A DNA stretch of 64,000 nucleotides from Paeniglutamicibacter sp. Y32M11 (GTDB lineage: Bacteria > Actinomycetota > Actinomycetes > Actinomycetales > Micrococcaceae), in NCBI RefSeq assembly GCF_019285735.1, contig NZ_CP079107.1, positions 1,364,001-1,428,000 on the forward strand, in the 5' to 3' direction. The notes under the pieces were generated by a model. The model was not told where the DNA came from, searched no databases, and worked only from the letters and a program-made list of their open reading frames with translations. Both the position numbers and the translations under genes were made by a program. Within the stretch, counting starts at the first letter, position 1; each line of letters begins with the position of its first letter. Positions 55,181-64,000 of the stretch are shown one piece after another.

Positions 55181-58100
55181 CTACCCGGCTACCGAGGGTG
55201 TTTGATTAACACACTGGATCTGTCTGATGATCCCGTGATCAAAAACCAGCGCCCGACCTCGTGTGCTGCGGACCACGGGAGAAAGCCTGAACCCACTCGG
55301 GTCAGCGTCCGCTCCAAATTGCGGGTCTAGTACCAAGAACGAGCGCTGATCGCGCACCACGGCGGAGAGCCCCAAGTCAAAGAGCAGTCGGGCGGATGGT
55401 TCCGCGCTGAGTAGCACCTGAAGATTCGCGCCGAGCAAAACCTGAATGGCACGCGAAGCTTCGCCCACACGCCTATCCGCACGCTCAAGCAGAACGCGCG
55501 ACACCCCTGGATGCCCGGCGAGGAACTCGTTGGCCTCGGCGGGAAGCTGCTGCTTTTCGCGAAAACGTACCGTGTGCCCCGCCTCCGAATCTCCCAATGA
55601 AGCCAGATGGTTCATCAGGCTCTCCTTTCCCGCACCCTCACGCCCGATGACGATCCCACAGGATCCGGGGGACCAGATGAAGGCAGCATTGTCGGGGCCG
55701 CACACCCCGATGGCCAAGGCCGGAGGTAACGTGCCTGGGCATTCGAGCCGAGGGAGCTCGCGGCTGGAGAGCCGATCCGGTAATTCCAGATTACGGAGCC
55801 AGAGCTTCGGAGGCGGTTCGGCCGCCCGGTTGCCATCCGGAGGCCCATCGAGCAATTGAAACTCAACACCTTTAGCCGGCTCCTGCGGGGCAATCACGAT
55901 CCCACGCCCCTCATGCGGGGATACCTTGCGCAGTGGGGGCCAACCCATCATCACCTCTGGGCCGGCTCCGCGGGGCAAATACCATCGGGTTTCGCACAAT
56001 GAGGCCGCACGCGATCCGGTGAGATCACGATCCCCGCAGATCACCAGCGCACGACCAAGCTGGGGCGCCAGCCGGGCAAAGCCGGTCAGGAAGGCCTCAA
56101 GACGCATGAAGGCATTCGCCTCCAACACCTGCGCCCAACCTCCCAGCCCGCAGACCACCAAGAGAACCTGGCCCACACACTCAGGATTTCCCAGTTGAAG
56201 CAGCAACTCGTTGATCCGCCAGCTGTCCCCGGGACCGAAGTATCCGCCCACGGCCCCATGCGCACCGAGTGATTCCAAGGTCCCGTTGCCATCGAGCAGC
56301 ATGGCGGGAATCGCGTGACCGCGCTGATTGACGGCATGGATCAGCAGTTCTGGCACTCTCTCGATCCCTGACCCAGGTAAACCGCAGACCATCAGTCTGG
56401 GGGTGTGGGCAGGGTCGAAAACCAACGCTTCGGGCTGTGGTAACGCGGGACGATCCAACAGCCCCACGATGCCCCGTTCGAGCGGCACCCGGCGGGCGAC
56501 CGAACGCGGAATTCGGGCCAGCGTGGCGTCCAGCGCCGGCGAAAACGGATTGACTGCCGGCTCCACCTCCTTGTAGCGGGCTCGAATCGCTGTCACCAGC
56601 AACTGCAGTTCTTTCCCCGTGGCATCGGCGGGGTCCTCTGCAGAACCGGAGTTTAAGGCCAGTGCCGTAGTAAAAAGTTCGGTGCCGAGGTTCGACCCGA
56701 AGGCGCGCACCCCGGCCGGAACGCTGGGCCGGGCATTCACCCGAGCTCGGAATAACTCCGCGGGGCCCGCTCCTCGACGAAAATACGCCATCCCCGGGAC
56801 GCCCGGATCCAGTCGGGCCGCCGCTCCGGTGGAGATCAGATCGTTGGATTCGAACTCGCCGATCGTCCGAAGCGCGATCACGGTACCGATGTTGGCTCGC
56901 AGTGGTGCGCTGATGATTCCGGCCGGACGTTGAGTGCTGAGCACCAGATGAACGCCCAGGGACCTGCCGACCGTGGCAATGTGAACCATGCGTTCCAGAG
57001 CCTCGGGGAGCTCCGTGGCAAAGACGCGAAACTCGTCGATGACCACCACCAAGCGCGGTAGTGGTGGATCCGAGGCGGTGCGCGTGTGGTGGAAATCCTT
57101 CCAATCGGTGGCACCGTAGCTGGCCAGAAACTTCTCACGCCGATGCAGCTCGTGTCCAAGAAGTTCTAAAATCCGTTCCCCGGCGGCGGCATCCAGATCC
57201 GTTACGATGTTCTGGACATGAGGTAGCGCGCTCAGTGGCGCCAATGTCGCCCCACCCTTAAAGTCCACCAACATGAAGGCCAGCTCATCGGGCGCCGTCC
57301 CCGCGGCAAAACCCAGTACAAGAGTCCGGAGCAGCTCGGATTTCCCCGAGCCAGTGGTACCCGCGATCAAAAGGTGCGGCCCATCCGCCTCCAGATCCAG
57401 AGGCAAGGGACCACTCTCGCCATCGCCGATGATGGCAGTAAGCCGGTGACCGTTCCCGGGCACCTCCTCGATTCGCTCGCCGATCACACCTCCATCAACG
57501 CCTCGACCGCTAGCTGCGTCCCGGGGGTTCACTGCGGAGATGGAGATACCGGTGCCCTGGGTTGTACCGAGGACCGAAGGCAGCAACAGAGAGATGGCGG
57601 TTGCCAGCGCTCGCATCGAGATCCCCTCTAACTCGGGGTGAAGTTCGGCATCAAAACCGGCGCTCCGCTGCTCGGAGGTATCCCGGGAGCGCGAAGCGTT
57701 CGATGACGTCGCGGCGGGAGAGTAGGTACCGGTGATTCCACGTCCATGCCCCAACACCGATGACCGGGGCCGTCCGCCACCGGCCGGGGCAGGGAGACCC
57801 AACGCCCAGGGGTTATGAGCGCGCCCTTCGGATCGCAGTAGCACGGCCTGTGCGGTTACATCGATGAGGATCTCCGCCTCGGTGCCCGGATCGGGACCAC
57901 CACAAAACAGCCAGCTGCTGCCCGCCGAGGGCATCTGCGTCCGCTCATCGTTCGATTTCTGGTACATCTCGGTGGCGCAGCAGCGCAGCACAATCGTGGG
58001 CAGCGGTGAGGGCGGCAGCGAGGTGCCGGTTGGGATGACCCTGACGCCGGCCAGCATCAGGAGTTCCGCCGGAAGGAAACCGGCGGGACCCACTAGCACC

Positions 58101-59317
58101 AGCCGGAGCGCGCCAGAATTCAGCAGCGGAAGCCACCTCACGATGGCTGCCCGCAGCACGGGACCCCACGTCGTCTCGGTGCCCTTGAACCACACCCCAC
58201 GTCCGGCAGACAGACGCAACAGCACCGGGGAATCGGATAGGACCCCGGGTTCAATTGCCATCGAAGGATCGATGGCGGACGCTCGCCGAACATGATCCTG
58301 CCGGCGGTTTCGCGCCCGACGCTTCGCCCCACGCCGGTGAGAGGTCTTTGGCGGTGGGGGATCTGCACCACCGGTGGTCTTCAACCAGGCACTGCCCCTG
58401 CCGCGACCGATCACCAACGCTGGAAGCCTATCGGTGTCCACTGCGCTGGACCCGGCAAGGCCCGCCGCCACGGCGCCCACCGGCGGTGCGAGATCCTCGC
58501 GTCGTGCGGCATCCATCAGCGTCGCGGCGATCCACGCGCGACGAAAGCGTTTCCGAGCACCCAAAATCATGAGCGCGGGCAAACCTCCGGTCAGCAGCGA
58601 GATGGCCGAAAAAGCCAGAAAGAACACGCTATGCGTCATCAAAAACAGCCCGACGCCCAATCCCAGGGGAGCCAACGCGCCAACCAACAACATCGCTAAA
58701 CGACTTCCTGGTTCGGCTGCGTCGATCACTACGGGTTCCGGCGGCCACCGCGGATTTCCCTCGGGTATACCGCGTGCCGGAAGTACGGCAAAGCTACTGG
58801 TTCCGGCGGTGAAGGTGTCTCCCAGGAGTATCCGTCGCTCGGTGATGGGCAATTGGGCGAAAAACACCCCGTTGGCCGAACCCTCGTCACTGAGCACGAT
58901 GGAGGTGTCACTCACCCGCAGCAGAGCGTGTCGGCGTGAGAGCTGGAGGTCGCCAATGGATAAATCCACCTCGCCCCGGCCCAGCGCATAAACACCGCGT
59001 CGCAGGTGCAGCGAACCTCCCGGGTCGGGGCCGCGCAGTACCACCAGCACCGGGGAACTGCCCGGACGTGGTGACACTGATCCGCGGACCGCTGCCGGAT
59101 CCAGCGGCGCATCACCGAGCAAGATCCGGCCCCGAAGCGGCAGCCGGTCTACCTGCCCGAGGGCCCGCTCCGACCAAAACCAGTGCACCGTTGGCCAGCG
59201 GCGGTGAAGTTCCGCTGCCAACACCGCCCCACCAACGGGTTCTGCGGCCTCCACCTCAAGGAGTACCGGCATCCCCAGTACGGGAGAGACAAGCTGGATG
59301 TACAGTACGTTTCCCAT
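55181..59317 (-). CDS. FHA-domain FtsK/SpoIIIE (EssC-like) membrane ATPase
   Basis: A 1378-residue protein. An FHA domain covers about residues 100-175 (YALGRGEVDLSIGDLQLSRRH, SDEGSANGVFF). Two membrane helices lie at about 207-250. The first FtsK/SpoIIIE ATPase has an intact Walker A, GTTGSGKS at 653-660, and Walker B VVVIDEFR around 761. A second site, VCGLPGSGIERV near 980, lacks the Walker lysine. A third, GREGAGKESL near 1225-1234, keeps it. This layout resembles EssC/EccC coupling ATPases of type VII secretion, but no WXG100, EccB, EccD or EccE gene is adjacent. ATG 59317 is taken from homology; the upstream frame is basic and unsupported. Confidence 0.85.
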   Translation of the reverse strand: MGNVLYIQLVSPVLGMPVLLEVEAAEPVGGAVLAAELHRRWPTVHWFWSERALGQVDRLPLRGRILLGDAPLDPAAVRGSVSPRPGSSPVLVVLRGPDPGGSLHLRRGVYALGRGEVDLSIGDLQLSRRHALLRVSDTSIVLSDEGSANGVFFAQLPITERRILLGDTFTAGTSSFAVLPARGIPEGNPRWPPEPVVIDAAEPGSRLAMLLVGALAPLGLGVGLFLMTHSVFFLAFSAISLLTGGLPALMILGARKRFRRAWIAATLMDAARREDLAPPVGAVAAGLAGSSAVDTDRLPALVIGRGRGSAWLKTTGGADPPPPKTSHRRGAKRRARNRRQDHVRRASAIDPSMAIEPGVLSDSPVLLRLSAGRGVWFKGTETTWGPVLRAAIVRWLPLLNSGALRLVLVGPAGFLPAELLMLAGVRVIPTGTSLPPSPLPTIVLRCCATEMYQKSNDERTQMPSAGSSWLFCGGPDPGTEAEILIDVTAQAVLLRSEGRAHNPWALGLPAPAGGGRPRSSVLGHGRGITGTYSPAATSSNASRSRDTSEQRSAGFDAELHPELEGISMRALATAISLLLPSVLGTTQGTGISISAVNPRDAASGRGVDGGVIGERIEEVPGNGHRLTAIIGDGESGPLPLDLEADGPHLLIAGTTGSGKSELLRTLVLGFAAGTAPDELAFMLVDFKGGATLAPLSALPHVQNIVTDLDAAAGERILELLGHELHRREKFLASYGATDWKDFHHTRTASDPPLPRLVVVIDEFRVFATELPEALERMVHIATVGRSLGVHLVLSTQRPAGIISAPLRANIGTVIALRTIGEFESNDLISTGAAARLDPGVPGMAYFRRGAGPAELFRARVNARPSVPAGVRAFGSNLGTELFTTALALNSGSAEDPADATGKELQLLVTAIRARYKEVEPAVNPFSPALDATLARIPRSVARRVPLERGIVGLLDRPALPQPEALVFDPAHTPRLMVCGLPGSGIERVPELLIHAVNQRGHAIPAMLLDGNGTLESLGAHGAVGGYFGPGDSWRINELLLQLGNPECVGQVLLVVCGLGGWAQVLEANAFMRLEAFLTGFARLAPQLGRALVICGDRDLTGSRAASLCETRWYLPRGAGPEVMMGWPPLRKVSPHEGRGIVIAPQEPAKGVEFQLLDGPPDGNRAAEPPPKLWLRNLELPDRLSSRELPRLECPGTLPPALAIGVCGPDNAAFIWSPGSCGIVIGREGAGKESLMNHLASLGDSEAGHTVRFREKQQLPAEANEFLAGHPGVSRVLLERADRRVGEASRAIQVLLGANLQVLLSAEPSARLLFDLGLSAVVRDQRSFLVLDPQFGADADPSGFRLSPVVRSTRGRALVFDHGIIRQIQCVNQTPSVAG

Positions 59318-59752
59318 GGCTTTCCGAGCTCCCCGTTCCTTCCCCTGGCTGCCACGGGCTGTCGCTGGTGGGCCAGTTATTGATCTGCTGCTGTGGCGCC
59401 GGGCTGTTCTCGAGTTTTTGACCCGCGAACGGGCAGATTTCATGTGGTGCGGCAGGTTTTCAATCTAGGGGTGAGGCGGGATACTGACCGCGTCACCGGT
59501 GCGCGGCTGTGGATCGATGAGGACGTGATCGTGATGACTTCTCCACAGATGCGGCTGGAGCCTTGATGCTGCGGCCATGCGCGAGTATGGTCACGGTACT
59601 GCGCACTACAGCTAACTGGATATCGCCGATCGCCAGCACCAACGGGAACCGAACATGCGAGGCAGGCACCCCGTCCAACCCTTCCCGACCGCTTCGTCGA
59701 GCGGCACCGTTTCCGGCCTACCCCGGAAGCGGTTTACGGGCGGGGAAGCATC
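59318..59752. other. Divergent upstream region of the FtsK-like and tad genes
   Basis: 435 bases between divergent starts. Only short open frames are present and none resembles a protein family; a CpaE/Ssd-type gene often found before tadA is absent. It contains the promoter listed at 59563. Confidence 0.5.
59563..59591 (+). promoter_or_regulatory. Probable tad operon promoter
   Basis: TTGATG at 59563-59568 and TATGGT at 59586-59591 with a 17-base spacer, 161 bases before the tadA start. A long leader would result. Confidence 0.4.
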
Positions 59753-60982
59753 ATGTCAGAAGGATTGGCGATCGTCGAGGATGAGGTACGCGAACTCATC
59801 CGCAGGCGGGGACTAGATCCCGCCACGCAGATTGCCGAGGTCCGCCGACTGATCGATGACGTCGTCGGCGAATACGACCAACGTTCCTTGCTGGGTGTTC
59901 TGCCCGCACTGGGGGACCTGTCACTGGCTCGCCGGCGGGTGATGGATACGGTGGCCGGGCTGGGGGCTCTGCAGCCGTTACTTGATGACGACGAGGTAGA
60001 GGAGATCTGGTTAAATTCGCCGCATGAGGTCTACGCGGCACGCGGTGGAACCAGTGAACTGACATCAATTCGGCTCTCCGAAGCCGAAATTCCTGCCTTG
60101 GTGGAACGCATGCTGAAGTCGTCGGGGCGCCGGCTTGATCTTTCCCAGCCGTTTGTCGATTGCCAATTGGTCGATGGATCACGACTACACGTGGTGATCC
60201 CGGACATCACTCGAAAACACTGGGCGGTAAACATCCGCAAGTTCATTGCTCGGGCCAGCCGGCTCGAGCACCTGGTGGAGCTCGGCTCGCTCAGTCGGCA
60301 AGCGGCCCACTACCTGGACGTTGCCGTCGGGGCAGGACTCAACGTTCTCGTTTCGGGTGCTACCCAATCGGGAAAAACCACGATGCTCAACTGCCTGGCC
60401 TCCTCCATTGGAAGCCGTGAACGCGTTGTCACCATCGAGGAGATTTTTGAGCTGCAAATCAATCTTCGCGATGTGGTGGGGATGCAGACACGGCAACAGA
60501 ATCTTGAGGGCACGGGCGAAATTAGCATGCGCAAGCTGGTCAAGGAAGCGCTGCGTATGCGTCCAGACCGCCTAGTCATCGGCGAAGTTCGTGAGGCCGA
60601 AGCACTGGACATGTTAATCGCGTTAAATTCTGGGCTTCCCGGGCTCTCCACGATCCACGCGAATTCTGCCCACGACGCGGTCACCAAGATCTGCACCTTG
60701 CCACTCCTCGCCGGAGAAAATATCTCCGCCGCCTTTGTGGTTCCCACGGTTGCTGCGTGCATCGACCTGGTGGTCCATTGCCGACGTGACGCCACCGGGC
60801 GCCGATTTGTTGGGCAGATCATGGCGCTGGGCAGGCGTGTAGAAAACGGTGCGATCGAAACAAGCATTCTCTTTGACCAGTCCGATGGAACGCTTCGGCT
60901 TCAACCCGCGGCGGACCTCGCACACCAGAAGTTGATCGATGCCGGGATCGACATCGCCGAACTCGGGCGGCTTGTGGCATGA
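59753..60982 (+). CDS. tadA: Tad pilus assembly ATPase TadA/CpaF
   Basis: Secretion ATPase powering Flp pilus assembly. The 409-residue protein has Walker A GATQSGKTT at 202-210, the Asp box-like VTIEEIFELQI, and Walker B with MRPDRLVIGEVREAEALDML. The His box is LSTIHANSAHDAV. ATG 59753 has GGGGAAG upstream. Its stop overlaps the tadB start (ATGA). Confidence 0.94.
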   Translation: MSEGLAIVEDEVRELIRRRGLDPATQIAEVRRLIDDVVGEYDQRSLLGVLPALGDLSLARRRVMDTVAGLGALQPLLDDDEVEEIWLNSPHEVYAARGGTSELTSIRLSEAEIPALVERMLKSSGRRLDLSQPFVDCQLVDGSRLHVVIPDITRKHWAVNIRKFIARASRLEHLVELGSLSRQAAHYLDVAVGAGLNVLVSGATQSGKTTMLNCLASSIGSRERVVTIEEIFELQINLRDVVGMQTRQQNLEGTGEISMRKLVKEALRMRPDRLVIGEVREAEALDMLIALNSGLPGLSTIHANSAHDAVTKICTLPLLAGENISAAFVVPTVAACIDLVVHCRRDATGRRFVGQIMALGRRVENGAIETSILFDQSDGTLRLQPAADLAHQKLIDAGIDIAELGRLVA

Positions 60983-61830
60983 GCATCATTCTGGGCCTCA
61001 CCCTAGGGTTCGGGCTGCTACTTGTTCTTAATGCTTTTAGCCCGCGAATCCGGCCGATCGTTGGGGGGTCGCCCGGACGCATTGAAAATCTGCTGCTTCA
61101 TGCGGGGCTGGACAAGGTGAGCCGCGGTGGATTCATTTCTGCCTCGCTTACAGCGGGGGTCATCGTTGGGCTCATCGTCTTGATCTTGACCGCGGCACCG
61201 CTGATCTCCCTGACCTTTGCCGGATTTGGCATGTGTGCGCCGTGGATGTTGGTCTCCCATCAGGCAACAAAGCGTGCTGCGAACCTTCGGGAGCAATGGC
61301 CAGATGTCGTTGACCACCTGCGCTCGGCTATTAGGGCGGGAATGTCCTTGCCGGAGGCGCTGACCCAACTTGGTCAACAAGGGCCGGAGGCACTACGCCC
61401 GGCATTTTCCGATTTCGGCCTCGACTATCGCGCCACCGCCCGTTTTAACGATTCGTTGGAACGCTTGGCAGCGCGGCTGGCGGATCCGGTGGCCGACAAG
61501 ATTGTTGAAGCCCTGCGCATCACTCGCGAAGTCGGAGGCACGGACCTGGGAGAAATGCTGGGGACCCTGAGCTCCTTCCTGCGGGACTCGGCCCGGACCC
61601 GCGGCGAACTCGAAGCTCGGCAATCCTGGACCGTCTCGGCAGCCCGGCTAGCGATCGCCGCACCATGGGTCATCCTGCTGTTGCTCGCCAGCCAACCTGC
61701 CGCCGTCTACGCATACTCCACCTTCAGCGGAATGCTTGTGCTGATTGGGGGACTGGTGGTGTCGTTCATTTGCTACCGGGCCATGATGCGCATCGGCCAA
61801 TTGCCCGAGGAAGAGCGGGTATTCAGATGA
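60979..61830 (+). CDS. tadB: Tad pilus inner-membrane protein TadB
   Basis: A 283-residue T2SSF-type membrane protein with helices near the N-terminus (ILGLTLGFGLLLVLNAF), about 50-90, and at the C-terminus. The cytoplasmic domain has WPDVVDHLRSAIRAGMSLPEALTQLG and GTDLGEMLGTLSSFLRD, the family pattern. Both ends overlap neighbouring tad genes by four bases. Confidence 0.92.
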   Translation: MSIILGLTLGFGLLLVLNAFSPRIRPIVGGSPGRIENLLLHAGLDKVSRGGFISASLTAGVIVGLIVLILTAAPLISLTFAGFGMCAPWMLVSHQATKRAANLREQWPDVVDHLRSAIRAGMSLPEALTQLGQQGPEALRPAFSDFGLDYRATARFNDSLERLAARLADPVADKIVEALRITREVGGTDLGEMLGTLSSFLRDSARTRGELEARQSWTVSAARLAIAAPWVILLLLASQPAAVYAYSTFSGMLVLIGGLVVSFICYRAMMRIGQLPEEERVFR

Positions 61831-62768
61831 GCGGCACCATGATTCTTGCCCTAGTACTGGGACTGGCTTTGGGCAGCGGTCTGTGGCTGGTGTTAGTACG
61901 CATTCCGCAGATGCGCCCGGTGACGTTTTCCCAACGTGTGGCTCCGCACTTGCGGGCGGGCCGTAGCGGGTCACGAATGCTCGACGAACCCTTCAGTGCA
62001 CAAACGCCCTTTGGGCCACTCGGTCGTATCCTCGGCCCCGTCCTTGGCGACCTGGCCAAGATCTCCCAACGCTTTAATCCCAGCAGCGAGGCACTTGCCC
62101 GGCGACTTTTGCGGGCGGGGCTGCGAATGAGCGTGCTCGACTTCCGTGCTCAACAGCTGTTGTGGTCCGCGGGGATGACCTTGGTAGGGGCGGTATTGAT
62201 CGGTGTAAACATGGCCGCGGGACGGTTCAATCCGATGCTGGCCCTGGTGGTATTGATCTTCTGCGCCGTCGGAGGCTACCTGCTGCGAGACTGGTATTTG
62301 GGACAGCAAAGCATCAAGCGCAGTAGACGGATCCTTAACCAATTCCCGACGATCGCCGAACTGATGGCCTTGGCGGTCGCCGCGGGCGAAAGCACCGTTG
62401 GATCCATCGAGCGGGTGGCCCGTACATCCAAGGGAGCGCTAAGTGAGGAATTTTCGTTAACGTTGGCGCACGTGCGGGCGGGGGCGACGCTTGCCGAAGC
62501 GCTCGCCGAGATGGCTGACAGAATCCGGCTGACGGCGATGACGCGGTTTGTTGATGCGATCACTGTGGCCAGCGAACGCGGAACCCCAATTGCCGCGGTC
62601 ATGCGCGCGCAGGCTCAGGACGTACGAGATGCAGCAAAGCGCGAGCTGATGGAAACGGCCGGAAAAAAGGAGATTGGCATGATGGTTCCCATTGTCTTCG
62701 GCGTACTTCCCCTGACGATCGTTTTTGCCGTTTTCCCGGGCCTCTCGCTGATCGATATGAATTACTAA
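61827..62768 (+). CDS. tadC: Tad pilus inner-membrane protein TadC
   Basis: A 313-residue second T2SSF-type protein. Helices are at about 5-25, 115-160 and 285-305. The conserved segment is FPTIAELMALAVAAGESTVGSIERVA ... TLAEALAEMADRIRL. ATG 61827 overlaps the tadB stop. It is the last intact tad gene in the window. Confidence 0.92.
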   Translation: MSGTMILALVLGLALGSGLWLVLVRIPQMRPVTFSQRVAPHLRAGRSGSRMLDEPFSAQTPFGPLGRILGPVLGDLAKISQRFNPSSEALARRLLRAGLRMSVLDFRAQQLLWSAGMTLVGAVLIGVNMAAGRFNPMLALVVLIFCAVGGYLLRDWYLGQQSIKRSRRILNQFPTIAELMALAVAAGESTVGSIERVARTSKGALSEEFSLTLAHVRAGATLAEALAEMADRIRLTAMTRFVDAITVASERGTPIAAVMRAQAQDVRDAAKRELMETAGKKEIGMMVPIVFGVLPLTIVFAVFPGLSLIDMNY

Positions 62769-63026
62769 CGACTTACAACCTAGGAGGCCAACCTGCACCA
62801 ACACCGGTAAACGAAGCCCGCGTGGTTTCAACAGAGCAGCAGCTGCGCCCGAGCTGGACGTAGAGAACAACGGTTCATCCAGGAGTCAGAAGCGAGAACT
62901 GACCCAGCTGGAACAAGGGTCCGCGGAACGTGAGGAATCCCGGGGACAGACCTAAAAGCATTTACGCATCACGTGTCTCGGTGTGAGTTCAACGCACGGG
63001 GACGCAAACCAGCAAGGAGAAGGATC
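62769..63026 (+). other. Gap after tadC with a ribosome site lacking a start codon
   Basis: AGGAGG at 62782-62787 is a perfect ribosome site. Only CTG at 62792 follows at the right distance, and that frame stops after five codons. The neighbouring frame is open from 62791 to 62955 without a start. A small tad gene broken by a frameshift is possible. Confidence 0.4.
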
Positions 63027-63158
63027 ATGAGGATTGCACGGCAGGTGGGGATGTTGGTAGCCGGAATGGGGATCTGGCTCAGCACGAGTTTCATGAGGTT
63101 AGCCGGGCACATTAAACGTAATGAACGTGGTGACGTTCCCGGCTGGGTCATGATCTAG
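63027..63158 (+). pseudogene. Flp/TadE-like small pilus gene, apparently cut off
   Basis: An ATG with AAGGAGAAGG upstream opens a 43-residue frame with a short hydrophobic stretch and then HIKRNERGDVPGWVMI, after which it stops. In related actinobacteria, as I recall, small Tad-locus proteins continue from GDVPGWV(M/L) into a hydrophobic TLMTAGL-type segment. Here the frame ends exactly where that helix should begin, and the DNA becomes more AT-rich. Truncation by an insertion is the likely cause; a genuine 43-residue peptide cannot be excluded. Confidence 0.5.
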
Positions 63159-63229
63159 AAACACCGATGTAGACTTGCCAGCAAAATAAGCGCCCTTGAG
63201 TAGCAACGACGAGGATGTGAGGTCGCAAC

Positions 63230-63268
63230 ATGCATGTGTCATTTACGGATGAGAGAATGCAAATATGA
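63230..63268 (+). CDS. Possible 12-residue leader peptide
   Basis: ATG 63230, preceded by GAGG, opens a 12-codon frame (MHVSFTDERMQI) whose TGA overlaps the ATG of the next gene. It could couple translation of that gene; there is no other support. Confidence 0.3.
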   Translation: MHVSFTDERMQI

Positions 63269-64000
63269 CCTTGACTTCGAATTCTGTCCTAAGAGTACGT
63301 ATTATCAGCACCCTTGTTTCTATGGTCGATTTCAAGGGGCAACGGGCCGACGTTCTTGATGCTATGGCTTCCGAGTATGCCGATTTGTGGACATCGGAGG
63401 ATCTTGAGATTCGAACTTCACGCGGAACTGAATTGAAATGGCGCAACAACGCGAGCTTCGAACGCCAGGCCATGGTTAACGAAGGTTTACTCGTTGAAGG
63501 ATTGCAAGGAGTTTGGGCTCTAACAGAGAGCGGGCGCGCTCTAGCTTCTACCCTGTCGGTCCGCCATGCGAAGCAAATCGCGCGTGAAACAGCTCGTCGT
63601 GAACTGATGTGGAATGAGCTGCAAGGGCGGTTGTCGAGCGATGGAATGGCTAGCGCTGAAGACACTCGAGCAGTGGGAATGTACTCCGGTGCACGAGGGG
63701 TCTACGCCGATAAAGAGAAGACTCGTACGGAATTCGCTCCATCAGGCATCCTGGTGTCAATGCGTCATACGGGCAAGCATTACGAGGATGAAATGACAAG
63801 CGACGGGATGATCTATCACTTCCCAAAGACTCAACAACCAGGGCACGATAAGTCAGACATTGACTCGCTGGTCATGGCGCACAAGCTTGGCATGCCAGTA
63901 TTCCTAATTAGCTCGCCCGCTGAGAAACCAACGCGTAGGCAGATCTTCCGGGGGGTCATCGAAGCAGTCGATCTAAACGTTGATACTGCCCTGATTACCT
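63265..64000 (+). CDS. Restriction-endonuclease-like protein, partial (3' end outside window)
   Basis: At least 245 residues, open to the window end. Residues about 10-105 resemble a winged-helix Mrr N-terminal-type domain (NASFERQAMVNEGLLVEG, GVWALTESGRALAS). From about 140 the sequence GARGVYADKEKTRTE, ILVSMRHTGKHYEDEMTSDG and IYHFPKTQQPGHDKSDID resembles an N-terminal reader domain I associate with HNH-type, modification-dependent endonucleases. The nuclease domain itself would lie beyond the window. Codon use (CTA, TTA, AGA) and lower G+C differ from the flanking tad genes, indicating transfer. The start at 63265 is moderate; the gene may be coupled to a 12-codon leader. Confidence 0.65.
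   Translation, partial: MTLTSNSVLRVRIISTLVSMVDFKGQRADVLDAMASEYADLWTSEDLEIRTSRGTELKWRNNASFERQAMVNEGLLVEGLQGVWALTESGRALASTLSVRHAKQIARETARRELMWNELQGRLSSDGMASAEDTRAVGMYSGARGVYADKEKTRTEFAPSGILVSMRHTGKHYEDEMTSDGMIYHFPKTQQPGHDKSDIDSLVMAHKLGMPVFLISSPAEKPTRRQIFRGVIEAVDLNVDTALIT

Noticed and set aside
59493-59678. Short open frames between the FtsK-like gene and tadA
   Set aside because: None has a ribosome site or recognisable sequence, and they overlap the probable tad promoter.

Overview
The window is a piece of a high-G+C actinobacterial chromosome, most likely from an Arthrobacter-like member of the Micrococcaceae. The lineage is inferred from content: mycothione reductase, a WhiB protein, a GarA-type FHA protein beside a MerR/DUF151 cluster, a class II DAHP synthase next to a PASTA kinase, and a Tad pilus locus. 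Several blocks keep the gene order I recall from Mycobacterium tuberculosis: tlyA-nadK-recN-pyrG-nudix-xerD, parA-scpA-scpB-rluB-cmk-der, garA-ftsR-DUF151-merR, and fadD/plsC/aroG/pknL.

Layout. (1) 1-7036: core rRNA methylation, NADP and CTP synthesis, DNA repair and dimer-resolution genes. (2) 7089-16373: an accessory block between xerD and the prp genes. It holds a NUDIX gene, an ECF sigma factor with a membrane partner, a caspase-like peptidase fused to an alpha/beta-hydrolase-like domain, a gluzincin-type metallopeptidase, a SARP/BTAD-like regulator, a coiled-coil plus beta-rich protein, and an astacin-like metallopeptidase. None of the three proteases shows a signal peptide. Direct repeats with an 11-bp period lie upstream of two of the genes. 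This is the best candidate for an undescribed system. (3) 16456-22764: methylcitrate-cycle operon (gntR-prpD-prpB-prpC) divergent from prpE, with two copies of the palindrome TGTATACA between them. (4) 22791-26798: a CitA/DcuS-type two-component system and a DctA-type C4-dicarboxylate carrier. (5) 27060-34076: chromosome partition and condensation (parA, scpA, scpB), rluB, tyrA, cmk, der, followed by tRNA-Pro(GGG) at 34161-34234. (6) 34727-45713: membrane protein, garA, ftsR, DUF151, merR, an orphan ParA, pyruvate carboxylase, a protein with a degenerate ParA-like domain, and mycothione reductase. (7) 45813-55143: fadD-type ligase, hydrolase, plsC, aroG, pknL, whiB. (8) 55181-64000: an FHA-FtsK/EssC-like ATPase, then tadA-tadB-tadC and an apparently truncated Flp-like gene. 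Immediately after it begins AT-richer DNA with a partial, restriction-like gene running off the end, which suggests that a horizontally acquired defence element starts at about 63157.

Several long perfect hairpins separate convergent genes and act as likely terminators. No CRISPR array, rRNA, recognisable insertion sequence or origin was seen.
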